Origin: Pseudoips prasinana
Taxonomy: Eukaryota > Arthropoda > Insecta > Lepidoptera > Nolidae
NCBI GenBank assembly: GCA_951640165.1
Contig: OX621250.1
Span: 18,563,501-18,627,500, forward strand
Direction: 5' to 3'
DNA length: 64,000 bases
Below are positions 1 through 9,864 of this stretch, piece by piece. Each line of letters begins with the position of its first letter. Within the stretch, counting starts at the first letter, position 1. The position numbers and the translations under genes are program-made. Below the pieces are notes generated by a model. It made no database searches. It was not told where the DNA came from and saw only the letters and a list, made by a program, of their open reading frames with translations.

Positions 1-1570
1 CTATCTTGAAGTTTGTGTTCCAGCGGGAACCAATTTGCAGCTGTACCACGTGGTTTACGTTGGTTTTCGTTGAACCCACTCCAATGATGCTACCTCTCAT
101 TGATCGTTTGGTCAGATTGAGCATTTGAGTTGCTTTCTCACTAATAAGTGCTATCTGCGAACCTTGGTCCACTAATGCGCGTAGTACAACAGTGTGATTT
201 TGCTGATTTCGTACTGTCACTGTTGCCGTAGCTAATAGTGCTATGCCTTGTCTAGTACTATGGTGTGAGGCGACCGTTGTATTGACAGTAACTTCCCTAT
301 GTCCTTCTACAGTGTTTTGAGCAGTCTTCGGTTGCTTGTAGTTCTCTGGTACCGAAGTCTCAGGTTCCTTGTTGAGATGTAGAAGGCTATGGTGACGCCT
401 TTTGCATATGCGACATGACACTGGTAATCTACATTTTCTTGATGAATGTCCTGGTACTAAACAGTTGTAGCATAGGTTGTTCGCTTTTGTATAATTAACT
501 CGTTCAATAGGTTGCAGTTTTGTGAATTCTTTACAGTGACATAACGTGTGATTTCCATTGCATAGAACACATGTTTTACTGGATGGAGGCGACGACGTAC
601 TTGTGATATGAACAGCACGTTCTTTTGTTACTTTATTTTGTGTACCTGGTGTGACAAGCTCCAGTGTTCGATATGTGGACTGAAGAAACTTTTTCAGATC
701 ATTCCATTTGGGTAAGTCTTCAACATCTTCTTTATAGGCGTAATGTTCCCAATCCTTATGAGACTCAGGGTCCAATTTCTGAACTACCAGAAAAATAATT
801 ATAGGATCCCATGAATCTAAGCATATATTTAAATTTTTAAGATTATTTAAACAATCTGTTGTAGTATCCAATAAATTTTTAATTAGATTAGGTGATTGAG
901 AAGTCAGTTTCTTTTGATACACTAACTGTTTTAACACTGAGTTCATAATCAAACGTTTGTTACCGTATCTAGTTTTTAAAATATCCCAAGCTTGTTCATA
1001 ATTTTTCTCTGTCACCTGTACATGTTTTAATAAGGTCTCTGCCTCTCCAGTAACACTACACTTTAAATAATGTAACTTCTGAACTTCACTAATGGTTGTG
1101 TTCGTATGCACTAACGATGTAAACAAATCTTGAAATGTAGGCCATTCCTCATATTTTCCACTAAAAGATGGCAGCTGTATTCTGGGTAACCTCACAAGCG
1201 CATTTTGTTGATCACTATTTGTCGCGATACTCGAATTATTATGCGATGACGTCGTTGGCGCTGTTGTATTTTGTTCATTCAACATATCACGTAAATCGGC
1301 CAACAAAATTAGATATAAGTCTTCATAAATGTAAAACTCCTCGTTAACAAAATATGGTAATAGTGTCTTTTGTTCCTTCGGCGTTATTTTTACCAAAGAA
1401 TTATGAGCGTTTTTAAAAGTAGACCAATAATCTTCTATCGCCTTCATACGGGTTTCAATGTATCCTTTAGTTAATCGTGATTTCGGGCATTTCTTGAGAT
1501 TAACTTGAGTTTTTTTCAATAATGAAGCACTATCTTCCAATACATTTAATAATTCTTGCGTAGTAGTCAT
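1..1570 (-). CDS. BEL/Pao retrotransposon Gag and start of protease, truncated by window edge
   Basis: An uninterrupted 523-codon frame starts at the ATG complementary to 1568-1570 and is still open at base 2. About residues 130-300 resemble the BEL/Pao Gag region known as DUF1759 (seen: RLPRIQLPSFSGKYEEWPTF). Near residues 360-420 there are zinc-knuckle-like Cys/His motifs, including CYNCLVPGHSSRKC and CRICKRRHH. Further on, VDQGSQIALIS fits a retropepsin-like active-site region with DQGS in place of the usual DTG/DSG, a form I associate with BEL elements. Integrase and reverse transcriptase would lie left of the window. No frameshift or stop is seen, so this part of the element is intact. 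The family assignment rests on motif recognition. Confidence 0.85.
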   Translation of the reverse strand, partial: MTTTQELLNVLEDSASLLKKTQVNLKKCPKSRLTKGYIETRMKAIEDYWSTFKNAHNSLVKITPKEQKTLLPYFVNEEFYIYEDLYLILLADLRDMLNEQNTTAPTTSSHNNSSIATNSDQQNALVRLPRIQLPSFSGKYEEWPTFQDLFTSLVHTNTTISEVQKLHYLKCSVTGEAETLLKHVQVTEKNYEQAWDILKTRYGNKRLIMNSVLKQLVYQKKLTSQSPNLIKNLLDTTTDCLNNLKNLNICLDSWDPIIIFLVVQKLDPESHKDWEHYAYKEDVEDLPKWNDLKKFLQSTYRTLELVTPGTQNKVTKERAVHITSTSSPPSSKTCVLCNGNHTLCHCKEFTKLQPIERVNYTKANNLCYNCLVPGHSSRKCRLPVSCRICKRRHHSLLHLNKEPETSVPENYKQPKTAQNTVEGHREVTVNTTVASHHSTRQGIALLATATVTVRNQQNHTVVLRALVDQGSQIALISEKATQMLNLTKRSMRGSIIGVGSTKTNVNHVVQLQIGSRWNTNFKI

Positions 1571-1682
1571 CGTTACAAATCCTTATCGCTCAGGAATGTG
1601 GTATTCTTTTGTTCTTGCGAGTCGGCCGCTCAACACCTGCGCTCAGGTAACTGGTAAATGATCCGGCGAGATATCGACCATA

Positions 1683-1824
1683 TGTTGTGTTGTTAGGGTT
1701 CACTTTTGTGTGTACGGGAAACTCGTTAGAAAATCACAAATGCGTCTGTCTTCAATGGTGTTTATTAGCAACTAAATGAATGTTTCTTACGCAGCTACTT
1801 AAGTATGAAAAATGACGCAACACA
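1683..1824 (-). repeat. Probable 5' LTR of the BEL/Pao element
   Basis: Read on the minus strand, this segment begins TGTGTTG and ends CAACACAACA, giving TG...CA ends with a short inverted repeat. It contains AATAAA in its middle (plus-strand tttatt near 1761-1766). Two bases after it comes TGGTCGATATCTCGCCGG, which begins with TGG as a tRNA primer-binding site would, and then about 90 bp of leader to the gag ATG. About 142 bp is short for a BEL LTR. The second LTR is outside the window, so the limits are inferred. Confidence 0.45.
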
Positions 1825-1957
1825 GACAAACCGACAAAAATTCTAAAAACTATATTTTTGGCTTCAATATCGATTGTAGATCACGCCACAAGTATCTTTT
1901 AAAAAAGATATTCAATGTACAGTTTTGATTTTCCTACGATTTTATTATATGTATAGA
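1825..1957 (-). repeat. Helitron-like repeat, cut by the BEL insertion
   Basis: The minus strand starts TATACATATAATAAAATCG and continues through CTGTACATTGAATATC and TTTTTGTCGGTTTGTCTG. This is the same unit as the three tandem copies at 29.2-30.0 kb and the copies at 37.7 and 39.7 kb. It stops where the LTR starts, which makes the BEL element a later insertion. Confidence 0.6.
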
Positions 1958-2199
1958 TTAAATCCGTAATTCACTACGGCAAATGCTAATTTTTTCGGGA
2001 AAATGATTAATTTTAGAGATGGAATATTTATTTCTTATATCTTATATATATAATATGTATTTCCTATATATATATAGAGATAATCGATAATAATGTTATT
2101 TTAGTTGAATTAATAAATTCACCAGTAGCCCACCAATATCAATGGAGCCTAGCCATTTTTGCTGAACATATTATACTGCACAAGTGAGAGCAAAAAAAG

Positions 2200-2445
2200 A
2201 GGTGCACTTTCTATCATATAAACGAAGGCACTTTCCACGCTTGGAAAGAGGCCCGGCATGACCAGGTTAGGTGTTCTTCGAGGGACAAGTGCAGGAAATT
2301 ACTAACTTCTAGATTTCAGGCTCCTATTCAGAATTTTTCGTAATATTAAAATCCCAATATCACTTTTGGATCCTATTCGGGATTTGAACCTATATCTCAT
2401 AATGTGCGGTTGAACATGCTACCACTTGACCAGCGATGCAGTTCA
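2200..2445 (-). repeat. tRNA-headed SINE-like repeat
   Basis: The minus strand holds a tRNA-like head at about 2375-2440 with an A box TGGTCAAGTGGTAGC and a B box GGTTCAAATCC, 35-40 bases apart. A non-tRNA body follows down to about 2200. The fold is too degraded for a functional tRNA, so this is called a SINE relic. Confidence 0.5.
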
Positions 2446-3594
2446 ATAGTAACTAATGCCTAGAATAAAATTCGATAACTAAAGGTAAAAATCTGCTTGT
2501 TTATTTAAAACCATTGTGTGCGTTTCGGCATTATACAACCGATGGATCGGAAATATCGCGTCATTGAGCAAAACTTTTATAGGAGAGGATTAAGATTTTT
2601 ATAGACTATTTCGCAACATTTTTTACATTGTGTAATAGAAACGCTATTAAAACTTAGATAGAAGTTAAAATACAAAAGATAGTTAATCTAATTATAATAA
2701 ATACCTACATTTTTCATTGAAAATGCGTCAGTTTTTTTTATATGCGGTCGGTCATATGCGGTTATTTATCTAAAATTTATTTAAACGGAGTGTGTTAGTT
2801 AAGTTATATAAAAATCAGTTAAGCAGTTTAAAAGTTTCAGTTTCTAGATCGAGACAAGTTTTATGACTGCAAGGTTGTAGCTATATACTAGTTAAAATGG
2901 GAACGAAAGAATAACATGAAAGCTTAACGGGCAGAAAAAATACTTGTGTTCATAAGTACAACGGTATATAATTACAAGTACTTAAATTTATTTCTTTATG
3001 AATTCTTCGGCTTTTGCCAATTAGATGCTATAAATGTTTACGGAAGAGCCAATTAAAATTTATGTTTTCCCGGTTGAGAATCCATGAAACACATAAATAT
3101 GAGTCTTAATAAAAATATCGTAAATGTTTTCGAACCATCTCTGTGTCTACCTATCTTTTTTAGGGTTCCGAAGTAAAAGAAGGAGATCAAGGAATAATTT
3201 GCCAGTTTAAATGTGAAAGAGCATAAACTTCAGGCTGTATTGTACAAATCACGATTCATTTGTGGTGAAATAAGAACTTTAAAATTTATTTTAGGGTAAC
3301 TCTGTTACGTGTAGGTTAATCCGTTCTTCCACCTAAACGATGGCTATTAATAATCGACTTGAAATGAGTAAGAGCCAAAGCCAAGCTATAATTTTTTTGC
3401 GAGTATCCTGGTGTTTATTCTGTATTCTTGTGCTTGTGCACCAATTGCTTTTATTATTTTTATTGGAATGAATTATTAAGTAAATAAAGCAATTGCGAAG
3501 AGGCCCATATACTATATTTGGTTAATATAGTATAACACTCTTAGGATTTATAAGGTATTTTGCAGTTGAAAAAAGTCGGGCGCCGTTGATGATG
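2446..3594. other. Intergenic, AT-rich, no gene seen
   Basis: I see no convincing exon here. Around 3160-3185 a short piece (AGGGTTCCG) resembles the widespread repeat that is fuller at 58.7-59.0 kb. The rest is simple AT-rich sequence. Confidence 0.5.
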
Positions 3595-3736
3595 TACACA
3601 CGCCAGCACATCAAGCTAAATGTGCTATCTGTCAAATTTCCTCAATTGAAAGTGAACCTTATGCTTATTTGATAAGGTCGAAAATCTATAAAAGAAATTT
3701 GACAGATTGGGATAGCTGGATGTGCTGGCGTCTGTA
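3595..3736. mobile_element. MITE with inverted ends, TA target (family 1)
   Basis: The ends TACACACGCCAGCACATC and GATGTGCTGGCGTCTGTA form terminal inverted repeats that continue inward as CTGTCAAATTTC / GAAATTTGACAG. Flanking TA dinucleotides suggest a Tc1/mariner-type target. Further copies lie at 20172-20236 plus 23437-23496 (split by a LINE), 24421-24546 and 28045-28185. There is no coding capacity. Confidence 0.75.
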
Positions 3737-3994
3737 CTTACGCTTTTCTTAGAATTGGCAGTTGGGTCCAATATAGAACTACTAAAATAAATAAATAACA
3801 TAAAATGTGTTTTACAAAACTAATTACCGACTCCAAAACCAATTTAATGCTTTGTAGGTTTTGTTTCGTTAGACAGTTTTATATCTGTTTTCAATTCAAA
3901 AAAAGTAGCGCGACAACCCTAACACAAGTATTGGTCGTTAATGGAGATGCCTCAATATTACTATACTGTATCGAGACACAAACATAATATATAA

Positions 3995-4048
3995 TTTTTT
4001 ATCTTTACTAATATTATAAAGAGGTAAAATTCGAGAGATTACAGGGGG
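3995..4048 (+). repeat. Left half of a Helitron-like repeat split by the LINE
   Basis: ACTAATATTATAAAGAGGTAAA followed by GATTACAGGGGG matches the left part of the repeat at 23880-23935. The matching right part (TCTACTGAACCGATTTT) resumes directly after the LINE A-tail at 6445, so the LINE landed inside this repeat. Confidence 0.65.
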
Positions 4049-6285
4049 TGATTCGAATAGTTACGGAAATACCGTACAGTAATATTAATGTAGAATCGAC
4101 GAAGAAGATACTAAATAATAGGTTAGTTCAAGAAAAACTGATGAGTACTAACTGGGAGGACCTTGCAAGTATTGAGTGCCCTATATTATTGTATAGAGAA
4201 TTGTATCGTGTTTTTCATAGCATTTATTCGGGATGCCTAGTAACTAAAAAAATACATAGAGGAAGAATATCACAACCTTGGGTAACAAAAGAAATTATTA
4301 GAATTTTAGCAAAGAAAAACGATTTATTTAGAAATTGGAAAGCGGATCCGACTAATATGAATAGAAGGTTAGAATATACAAAATTTCGTAATAAAGTTAG
4401 TAAAAAAATTAATGCTGCGAAAAATAAGTACAGAAGGGAACAATTATTTAAATGTAAACTTGACTCTAAAAAAATATGGGCTAATATTAATACGTGGATA
4501 GGAAGAAAAAAAATGTCTATTGATAGTGTGATTCAAAAATATTTGGGTCAAACAGATAACATGTATAATATATGTACAAAATTTGCCGACACATTTACAC
4601 GGGAAATTGTAAAAATAAAACACAATTGCAACTGTAAATTTTTGAATAGAAGTGTATACGTAAATAAAATAGATGTATCATTTAGATTTAAAAAAGTAGA
4701 TTCCATAAAAATTGAGAAAATTATAAGTAAACTTGATAATGATAAATCTCCAGGCTGGGACGAAATAAGAGTACAGGATTTAAAGACAGTAAAAAGTAAT
4801 ATAAGTAAAGTTCTAGTGAAATTCATTAATATGTGTCAATCAAAAGGTGTATATCCGGATGAGTTAAAAAAAGCATTAATAAGACCTATTTATAAACATG
4901 GCTGTCACACTGATTATACCAACTATAGACCGGTGGCTATTTTATCAGTAATAAATAAAATAGTAGAAAAGGTCATAGTGGAACAAATAAGTGAGTTTCT
5001 TGAAAAATATAATATACTGAATGATTGTCAACACGGTTTTAGAAGGGGTAGAAGCACTAATACTGTTCTATCAAAATTTACAGACTACATTAACAATAAA
5101 TTAAATGATAGGAACCAAATTCTGGTCCTATTTATAGACTTTAAAAAGGCATTTGATACTCTTCAGCATGACCAGCTATTAACAGCCATGGAAGAGTGCG
5201 GTATTAGTGGTCCTACAAATAAGTTCTTTAGTAGCTATCTAAAAAATCGGACGCTCTGCACACTTGTCAATGGAACGAGGGGAGCAGATGCGACCGTCAC
5301 ATTGGGCGTGCCTACTGGTTCAGTGTATGGGCCGGTGGGTTACATAATGCACGTAAATAGCATGCCAAATGTAGTCGAGCACTGCGGGGTTTATATGTAT
5401 GCAGATGATACATGTTTAGTGGTAGCTGGTAAAGACTTAAAGCGAATGGAGGAGCAGATGCAAAGTGATCTAGACAGAATAACAAGATGGGCGCATGATA
5501 ATAGCATAATACTGAATATAAATAAAACTAAATACATGCACATATACTCACCCCAAAGTGCAAGGCTGAGACGAGAGGACAGTGTCAGGGTTGTGGGACA
5601 TTCGTACGAATGTTTACACAATAAACAAAGAATATGTTTATGTACTCCCCTGGAATGTGTAAGACAGTACACATACCTAGGATTAGTTATAGACGATAGA
5701 TTTAACTGGCAGTATCATATAAATAATGTATGCACTAGATTGAGAGCAATACTAACTAAATTATATCTTTTAAAAAGAATAGTAGATAAACGCACCTTAC
5801 TGATGATTTATTATGCATTACCAGAGTCAATAGTTAGTTATGGATTAAGTTCATATGGATTAACCTTTAAAACATATATTAATGATATTAAAAATATACA
5901 AAAAAGATTCTTAAAGATAATAGCTGATAAGAACATAAAAAATAAATGTAAAAATGATTCTGATAAACTGTTTATGGAATGTGAGATAATGCCAGTAGAA
6001 ACGAAAGTGCAATATTTAATAGCGTTGGAATCGTATTATAAAGATGAATTTAAAACTAAGAAAGTATTTAAGTATAGTGCTAGATTATGTAAAAGGGGAA
6101 AACTAGTACAGTCTACAGTTACTAATTATTACGGAGAAAGGACTCGCCAATATATAATTCCTAAGTTGTACAACAAATATAAGATATTAAAAGAAGAAAA
6201 GAAAATTAAATGTAAATTAAAATTAAGAAGAATTATTAAAGAAATGTTTGGGTACACTAAAAATAAAACAAAAATTAGTATTTAA
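4048..6285 (+). CDS. LINE reverse transcriptase (jockey/CR1-like), intact frame
   Basis: This 745-codon open frame contains the reverse transcriptase motifs of a non-LTR retrotransposon. NYRPVAILS is near residue 290, HGFRRGRST near 330, FIDFKKAFDT near 365 and the catalytic YADDTCLV near 450. GVPTGSVYGP replaces the usual GVPQGS-type motif. A C-terminal connection region follows. Endonuclease motifs are absent and the listed start is a GTG at the border with host repeat sequence, so the true protein began further upstream and the copy is 5'-truncated. The absence of stops over 2.2 kb suggests a recent insertion. It resembles jockey/CR1-superfamily elements; the exact clade cannot be fixed by eye. 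Confidence 0.85.
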   Translation: MIRIVTEIPYSNINVESTKKILNNRLVQEKLMSTNWEDLASIECPILLYRELYRVFHSIYSGCLVTKKIHRGRISQPWVTKEIIRILAKKNDLFRNWKADPTNMNRRLEYTKFRNKVSKKINAAKNKYRREQLFKCKLDSKKIWANINTWIGRKKMSIDSVIQKYLGQTDNMYNICTKFADTFTREIVKIKHNCNCKFLNRSVYVNKIDVSFRFKKVDSIKIEKIISKLDNDKSPGWDEIRVQDLKTVKSNISKVLVKFINMCQSKGVYPDELKKALIRPIYKHGCHTDYTNYRPVAILSVINKIVEKVIVEQISEFLEKYNILNDCQHGFRRGRSTNTVLSKFTDYINNKLNDRNQILVLFIDFKKAFDTLQHDQLLTAMEECGISGPTNKFFSSYLKNRTLCTLVNGTRGADATVTLGVPTGSVYGPVGYIMHVNSMPNVVEHCGVYMYADDTCLVVAGKDLKRMEEQMQSDLDRITRWAHDNSIILNINKTKYMHIYSPQSARLRREDSVRVVGHSYECLHNKQRICLCTPLECVRQYTYLGLVIDDRFNWQYHINNVCTRLRAILTKLYLLKRIVDKRTLLMIYYALPESIVSYGLSSYGLTFKTYINDIKNIQKRFLKIIADKNIKNKCKNDSDKLFMECEIMPVETKVQYLIALESYYKDEFKTKKVFKYSARLCKRGKLVQSTVTNYYGERTRQYIIPKLYNKYKILKEEKKIKCKLKLRRIIKEMFGYTKNKTKISI

Positions 6286-6444
6286 GTTACAGAATTGTTA
6301 TAAAGGTAGCAATGTAAGGTTAAGATGTTTAAGTGTATGAGCGTATCGCCTACAAACTGCATTGCAGTTTGGCGTGTAAAAATAATTGTAAAAATTTATT
6401 AAATGCGTGAAATAAATAAATAAAAAAAAAAAAAAAAAAAAAAA
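4049..6444 (+). mobile_element. 5'-truncated LINE with poly(A) tail
   Basis: The element runs from the border with the split Helitron-like repeat through the reverse transcriptase frame and a 135-bp 3' UTR. It ends in AATAAATAAATA followed by 23 adenines (6422-6444). No clear target-site duplication is visible, and a few bases of the target repeat seem to be missing at the right junction. Confidence 0.8.
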
Positions 6445-6506
6445 TCTACTGAACCGATTTTGAAGATTCTTTTAGCAATAGTCAGCCACGTTACTTCTGT
6501 CTAACA
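6445..6506 (+). repeat. Right half of the split Helitron-like repeat
   Basis: TCTACTGAACCGATTTTGAA with the following bases matches 23943-23995, the continuation of the repeat interrupted at 4048. Confidence 0.6.
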
Positions 6507-6723
6507 TCCTAACTAATATTATAAATACGAAAGTAACTCTGTCTGTCTGTCTGTCTGTCTGTTACTCTTTCACGCCAAAACTACTGAACGGATTTGAATG
6601 AAATTTGGTATACAGATGGTCTAGACCCTGAGAAAGAACATAGGCAAATTTTTATAGTTAGGATAACACATATGCCATATTTTATAAAGTTTAACGCGGG
6701 TAAAACCGTGGGGCACAGCTAGT
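6507..6723 (+). mobile_element. Helitron-like element with (GTCT)n
   Basis: It begins TCCTAACTAATATTATAAAT and has a (GTCT)n tract at about 6538-6562. It ends GCGGGTAAAACCGTGGGGCACAGCTAGT, with a short GC hairpin just before CTAGT. These are marks of the non-autonomous LEP1-type Helitron-like repeats of moths and butterflies. No transposase is encoded. Confidence 0.75.
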
Positions 6724-7486
6724 AGGCTATATATTTACCGAACCGAACCACAATCATAATTTCATCACAACTAAAAATATTTACCGCCCTATGAATCACG
6801 CCCACATCAGGTAGTAACTCATAAGAACACTAACTATATCTTAAGGAAACACATTCAATGTATTGTCTCGGTGATGCCTTTTCAATAATAAGGCGCGTAA
6901 AAGCTCGGCGTCGAGTTGCCTGCTACTGAAAGAGTTAATATAATGTTATTTAACGGAAAATTTATCTTTACCGTGCTCATTATCTGACTATATAAATATT
7001 TATGTGCGTTTCATTAAAGCCTCTGAGACATAATCAAATGTTATTTGACAACGTTTCCATAGGTAATTGTAATACGTATAATGGATTCCCTTATTTACTT
7101 TGCGGTAGTATGTGTAATCCCCAGGTCGGGCCAGACATGTGTAATTGCTTCTGTTCTGGGCAGAAAATTATTCATAACAGCCTGGAGACTGTCAATTTAG
7201 TTAGTTTATGTGATATGTTGTCCTTTGCAGAGGAACGCACGGAGAACCATCATAAGGGTTCCTTTTCAGTATTTTGGTACGGAACCCTTATAGAACCTTT
7301 GTTATTGAAATACTAGTAAGAAATATGTAAATAATTTACCAACATAATAAGCCATACGTTTTTAGTTTTATGATTACAGATTAATCATATGCCATTTTTT
7401 TAAGTACTTAATAATATAATAATATTATTTTTAAACTTTACTTTAACAGTTAGAAAAAGAAACTACATGTAGTGTAGTGTTGTATT
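6724..7486. other. Intergenic, no gene seen
   Basis: The only recognisable piece is GGTACGGAACCCTTATAGAA near 7276, a fragment of the repeat at 58.7-59.0 kb. Open frames here lack signal sequences or motifs. Confidence 0.45.
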
Positions 7487-7744
7487 TATTAGACGGGCCG
7501 GTTGCCGTCTTGTAAATACAGAGTAGTTGGTAAATACTTGCTTTCACGCTGCAGGTCATGGGTTACATTCCCACCCAGGGCAAATATTATATACATGAAC
7601 ATGTCTGGTTGTAACTATCTGCATAAGTACATACTTGATATACTACATAAACTACTTTTCTTATGTAAATTCATATGTACAAAGGAAAAGTAGTTTATGT
7701 AGTTCCTATACCAGTTATCTGGTTTTCATAATACTAGTTCGCGA
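7487..7744 (+). repeat. tRNA-headed SINE (family with TGTCTGG body)
   Basis: A degenerate tRNA-like head (B-box-like GGTTACATTCCCACCC near 7560) is followed by a body that includes AACATGTCTGG and a tail region with CCAGTTATCTGG. The same family occurs in reverse at 24.8-25.0, 32.2-32.4 and 32.9-33.3 kb. Body fragments lie at 38.2 and 41.5 kb. Confidence 0.55.
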
Positions 7745-7755
7745 GTCCAACCTAT

Positions 7756-7863
7756 CATCATCATCATCATCATCATATCAGCCGAAAGACGTCCACTGCT
7801 GGACAAAGGCCTCCGCCAAAGATCTCCACAATTGCCGGTCTTGCGCTATCCGCATCCAGCGAT
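7756..7863 (-). mobile_element. Very short 3' fragment of the RTE LINE, with target duplication
   Basis: The 108 bp are the extreme 3' end of the RTE element described at 20.2-23.4 kb, with an (ATC)n end and the CAGCCGAAAGACGTCCACTG block. An 11-bp direct repeat GTCCAACCTAT flanks it at 7745-7755 and 7864-7874, so this is a genuine, heavily 5'-truncated retrotransposition. Confidence 0.85.
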
Positions 7864-7874
7864 GTCCAACCTAT

Positions 7875-8630
7875 ACTTGGTCGTTATTTAACATAGACAA
7901 TCCCTCTTTTAGAAAATTCCTAAGAGAGAAATACATTCCAAATATTCAGGAGCGTGTCTCAATAGTATTTCATTGAAAAGCCGATACTTGTTTTTCTCAT
8001 TCGAGATCCATTTAACTGGTTGGCTCAGGTGCTTCATAGCAACAGGTTCCCCGCGTAATTGGATCTGCCAATTCTGTTCGTTCCGGTGACAGACTATTAA
8101 GTATCTGTATACCATAATCCCGCTCCGACTGATGCGACCACAGATTTTGAATGCGAACATTCGATAAGTCGGGTGGCAAAATTCGAATTTATTTTAAGTC
8201 TGTGAAAATACTTGGCAGGTAAATTTGAATTGGGCCTTAGTGTTTCCACTTAGCGAAAACCAATAAATTAAAATTTATATTATTATTAATCCTTTTTTCT
8301 GGGACTGTGTGTCAATATTTTACTTCATCAGTCCTGTACAAATCTTGTTCCATACTCTACACACAATACAAAATTAAATTTTTGTATTAATTAGAATATA
8401 CATAAACAATATCACGTGACAAGCTTATTTATGGTTTTATAAAAAAGTATTGCCCGCTCTGACAGAGCAGCAGACATTATGCAACAAATTGTTTTTGAAG
8501 TATTTTCTTATCTATTCATTCCAAAGTACCCCGAACACACTCCGCCAATAAATTATCCACATACTCGTACTCTAGTAAAGCGTTTTGTATTTAGAATTCT
8601 ATTTTTTAGTGTGTTAATATTTGTACGACT
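7875..8630. other. Intergenic, no gene seen
   Basis: AT-rich sequence without convincing exons or recognised repeats. Confidence 0.4.
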
Positions 8631-8681
8631 ATGGTTACAAAAATATCAAACTTTAGTAAAGTTTGATATTTTTGTAACCAT
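8631..8681. repeat. Perfect 25-bp inverted repeat (hairpin)
   Basis: Arms 8631-8655 and 8657-8681 are exact reverse complements around a single G at 8656. The arms begin and end ATGGTTACAAAAATATC / GATATTTTTGTAACCAT. No neighbouring feature explains it. Confidence 0.9.
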
Positions 8682-8954
8682 ATCTTTGATGAATCTCTCA
8701 TTGCTGAAAACACAATTTGAAAAAAACATCCCTTTGATATTTAAAAATATATTTACCCTGATGTAATATCGGTTCAGAACAAACAGTTTCGACGTTAACC
8801 CCGATTTATTCACAGCCAAATTGAATACCGTATATGTAGCGAAACTGGACATAGTTTAGTCTATGGATTCTAGTAAGAGCATAATTGGATCAATCTAACG
8901 TGAAACAATATGAATGCAAAATGTAAAGAGCTGACATACATAGAAATGCCTATT

Positions 8955-9105
8955 TCCGAGAGATGGGTAGGCAGTGATGACCTATATGAATGTTACTTAT
9001 TTGTTGTTGTCATTAAGACAACAGTCGATAAGCCTTGTCAGAGGCCTACTGGGTGGCTTGAACAGCTCTGACCCAGGGTAACCACTGCCTATACGATAAA
9101 GATAA
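8955..9105 (-). repeat. Fragment of a dispersed repeat (family b)
   Basis: The segment from GATGACC through GACAACAGTCG, GGCCTACTGGGTGGCTTGAA and GGTAACCACTGCC to TACGATAA is the reverse complement of the repeat that is fullest at 63.3-63.57 kb. Other copies are at 18.27-18.75, 18.85-19.11 and 26.1-26.28 kb. Confidence 0.6.
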
Positions 9106-9713
9106 AGAAGATTTCCATCACAAAATATATTAAGTCCGTTTTTAGTATCTTTCTGCTATCCCTTAATTTGACACTGAATACGATATGTATGTATACACGT
9201 CAACTGTATGAAACTAAGCATTTGTACGAGTACATCTGAGGAGTACATAGGTAACATTTAAAACAATGTTTTCAACACACTTGCTCATAAAATAAGCATG
9301 CTCTAATTTTACCGCAATTAGGCACATAATGAAATTTGTGATCTGTTTTTTTAATTTTATTGGTTGAGTTGCTTTGTTCTTAATGAAGATCGGGTTCAAT
9401 AGTACAAATAAATGAATGCTTGTTCATTTCATGCAACTTCGTAGTTAAATAGATTATTTAAAATTGTACGTTTTTAGTAAATAAAACTTTCATTTAACTA
9501 TCTACTTTTGTCTTCTCTGTAATAAAGAAAACCTTGAATTCCTTATATTGTTCGTGGCTAAAACGCTATCCGCGAAAAGCCAAAAAAGTAACCTTATTCT
9601 TTTAGTCTATGGCCGATCGCCATTAAAACTGATTAAATTTTCCCGCCTTTGCGAAACATTTTTCGCAACTCGTTTTCATTGTTGAAATTATTATACCTAG
9701 TTATTTAAAAAAA

Positions 9714-9729
9714 TATATAAATATAAAAA
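9714..9729 (+). promoter_or_regulatory. Possible TATA region upstream of Nplp1
   Basis: TATATAAATATAAAAA lies 150 bp before the Nplp1 start codon, compatible with a promoter and a 5' UTR of about 120 bp. The surroundings are AT-rich, so chance is possible. The rest of 9106-9864 shows nothing else. Confidence 0.3.
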
Positions 9730-9864
9730 TCTTGCTTTGCTTCGCCGTTAACTTGACTAGACCGGTGATGGTCCTGATTTTAAGCGCCGTTAAGTATAAA
9801 GAATAACTAAACTTTGTGGCAGGATTATAACGTGTTGCTTGATGTTCCGTATTTATCGATTTAG

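Noticed and set aside
7757..7778. (ATC)n microsatellite as an independent repeat
   Set aside because: It is the 3' tail of the truncated RTE element.
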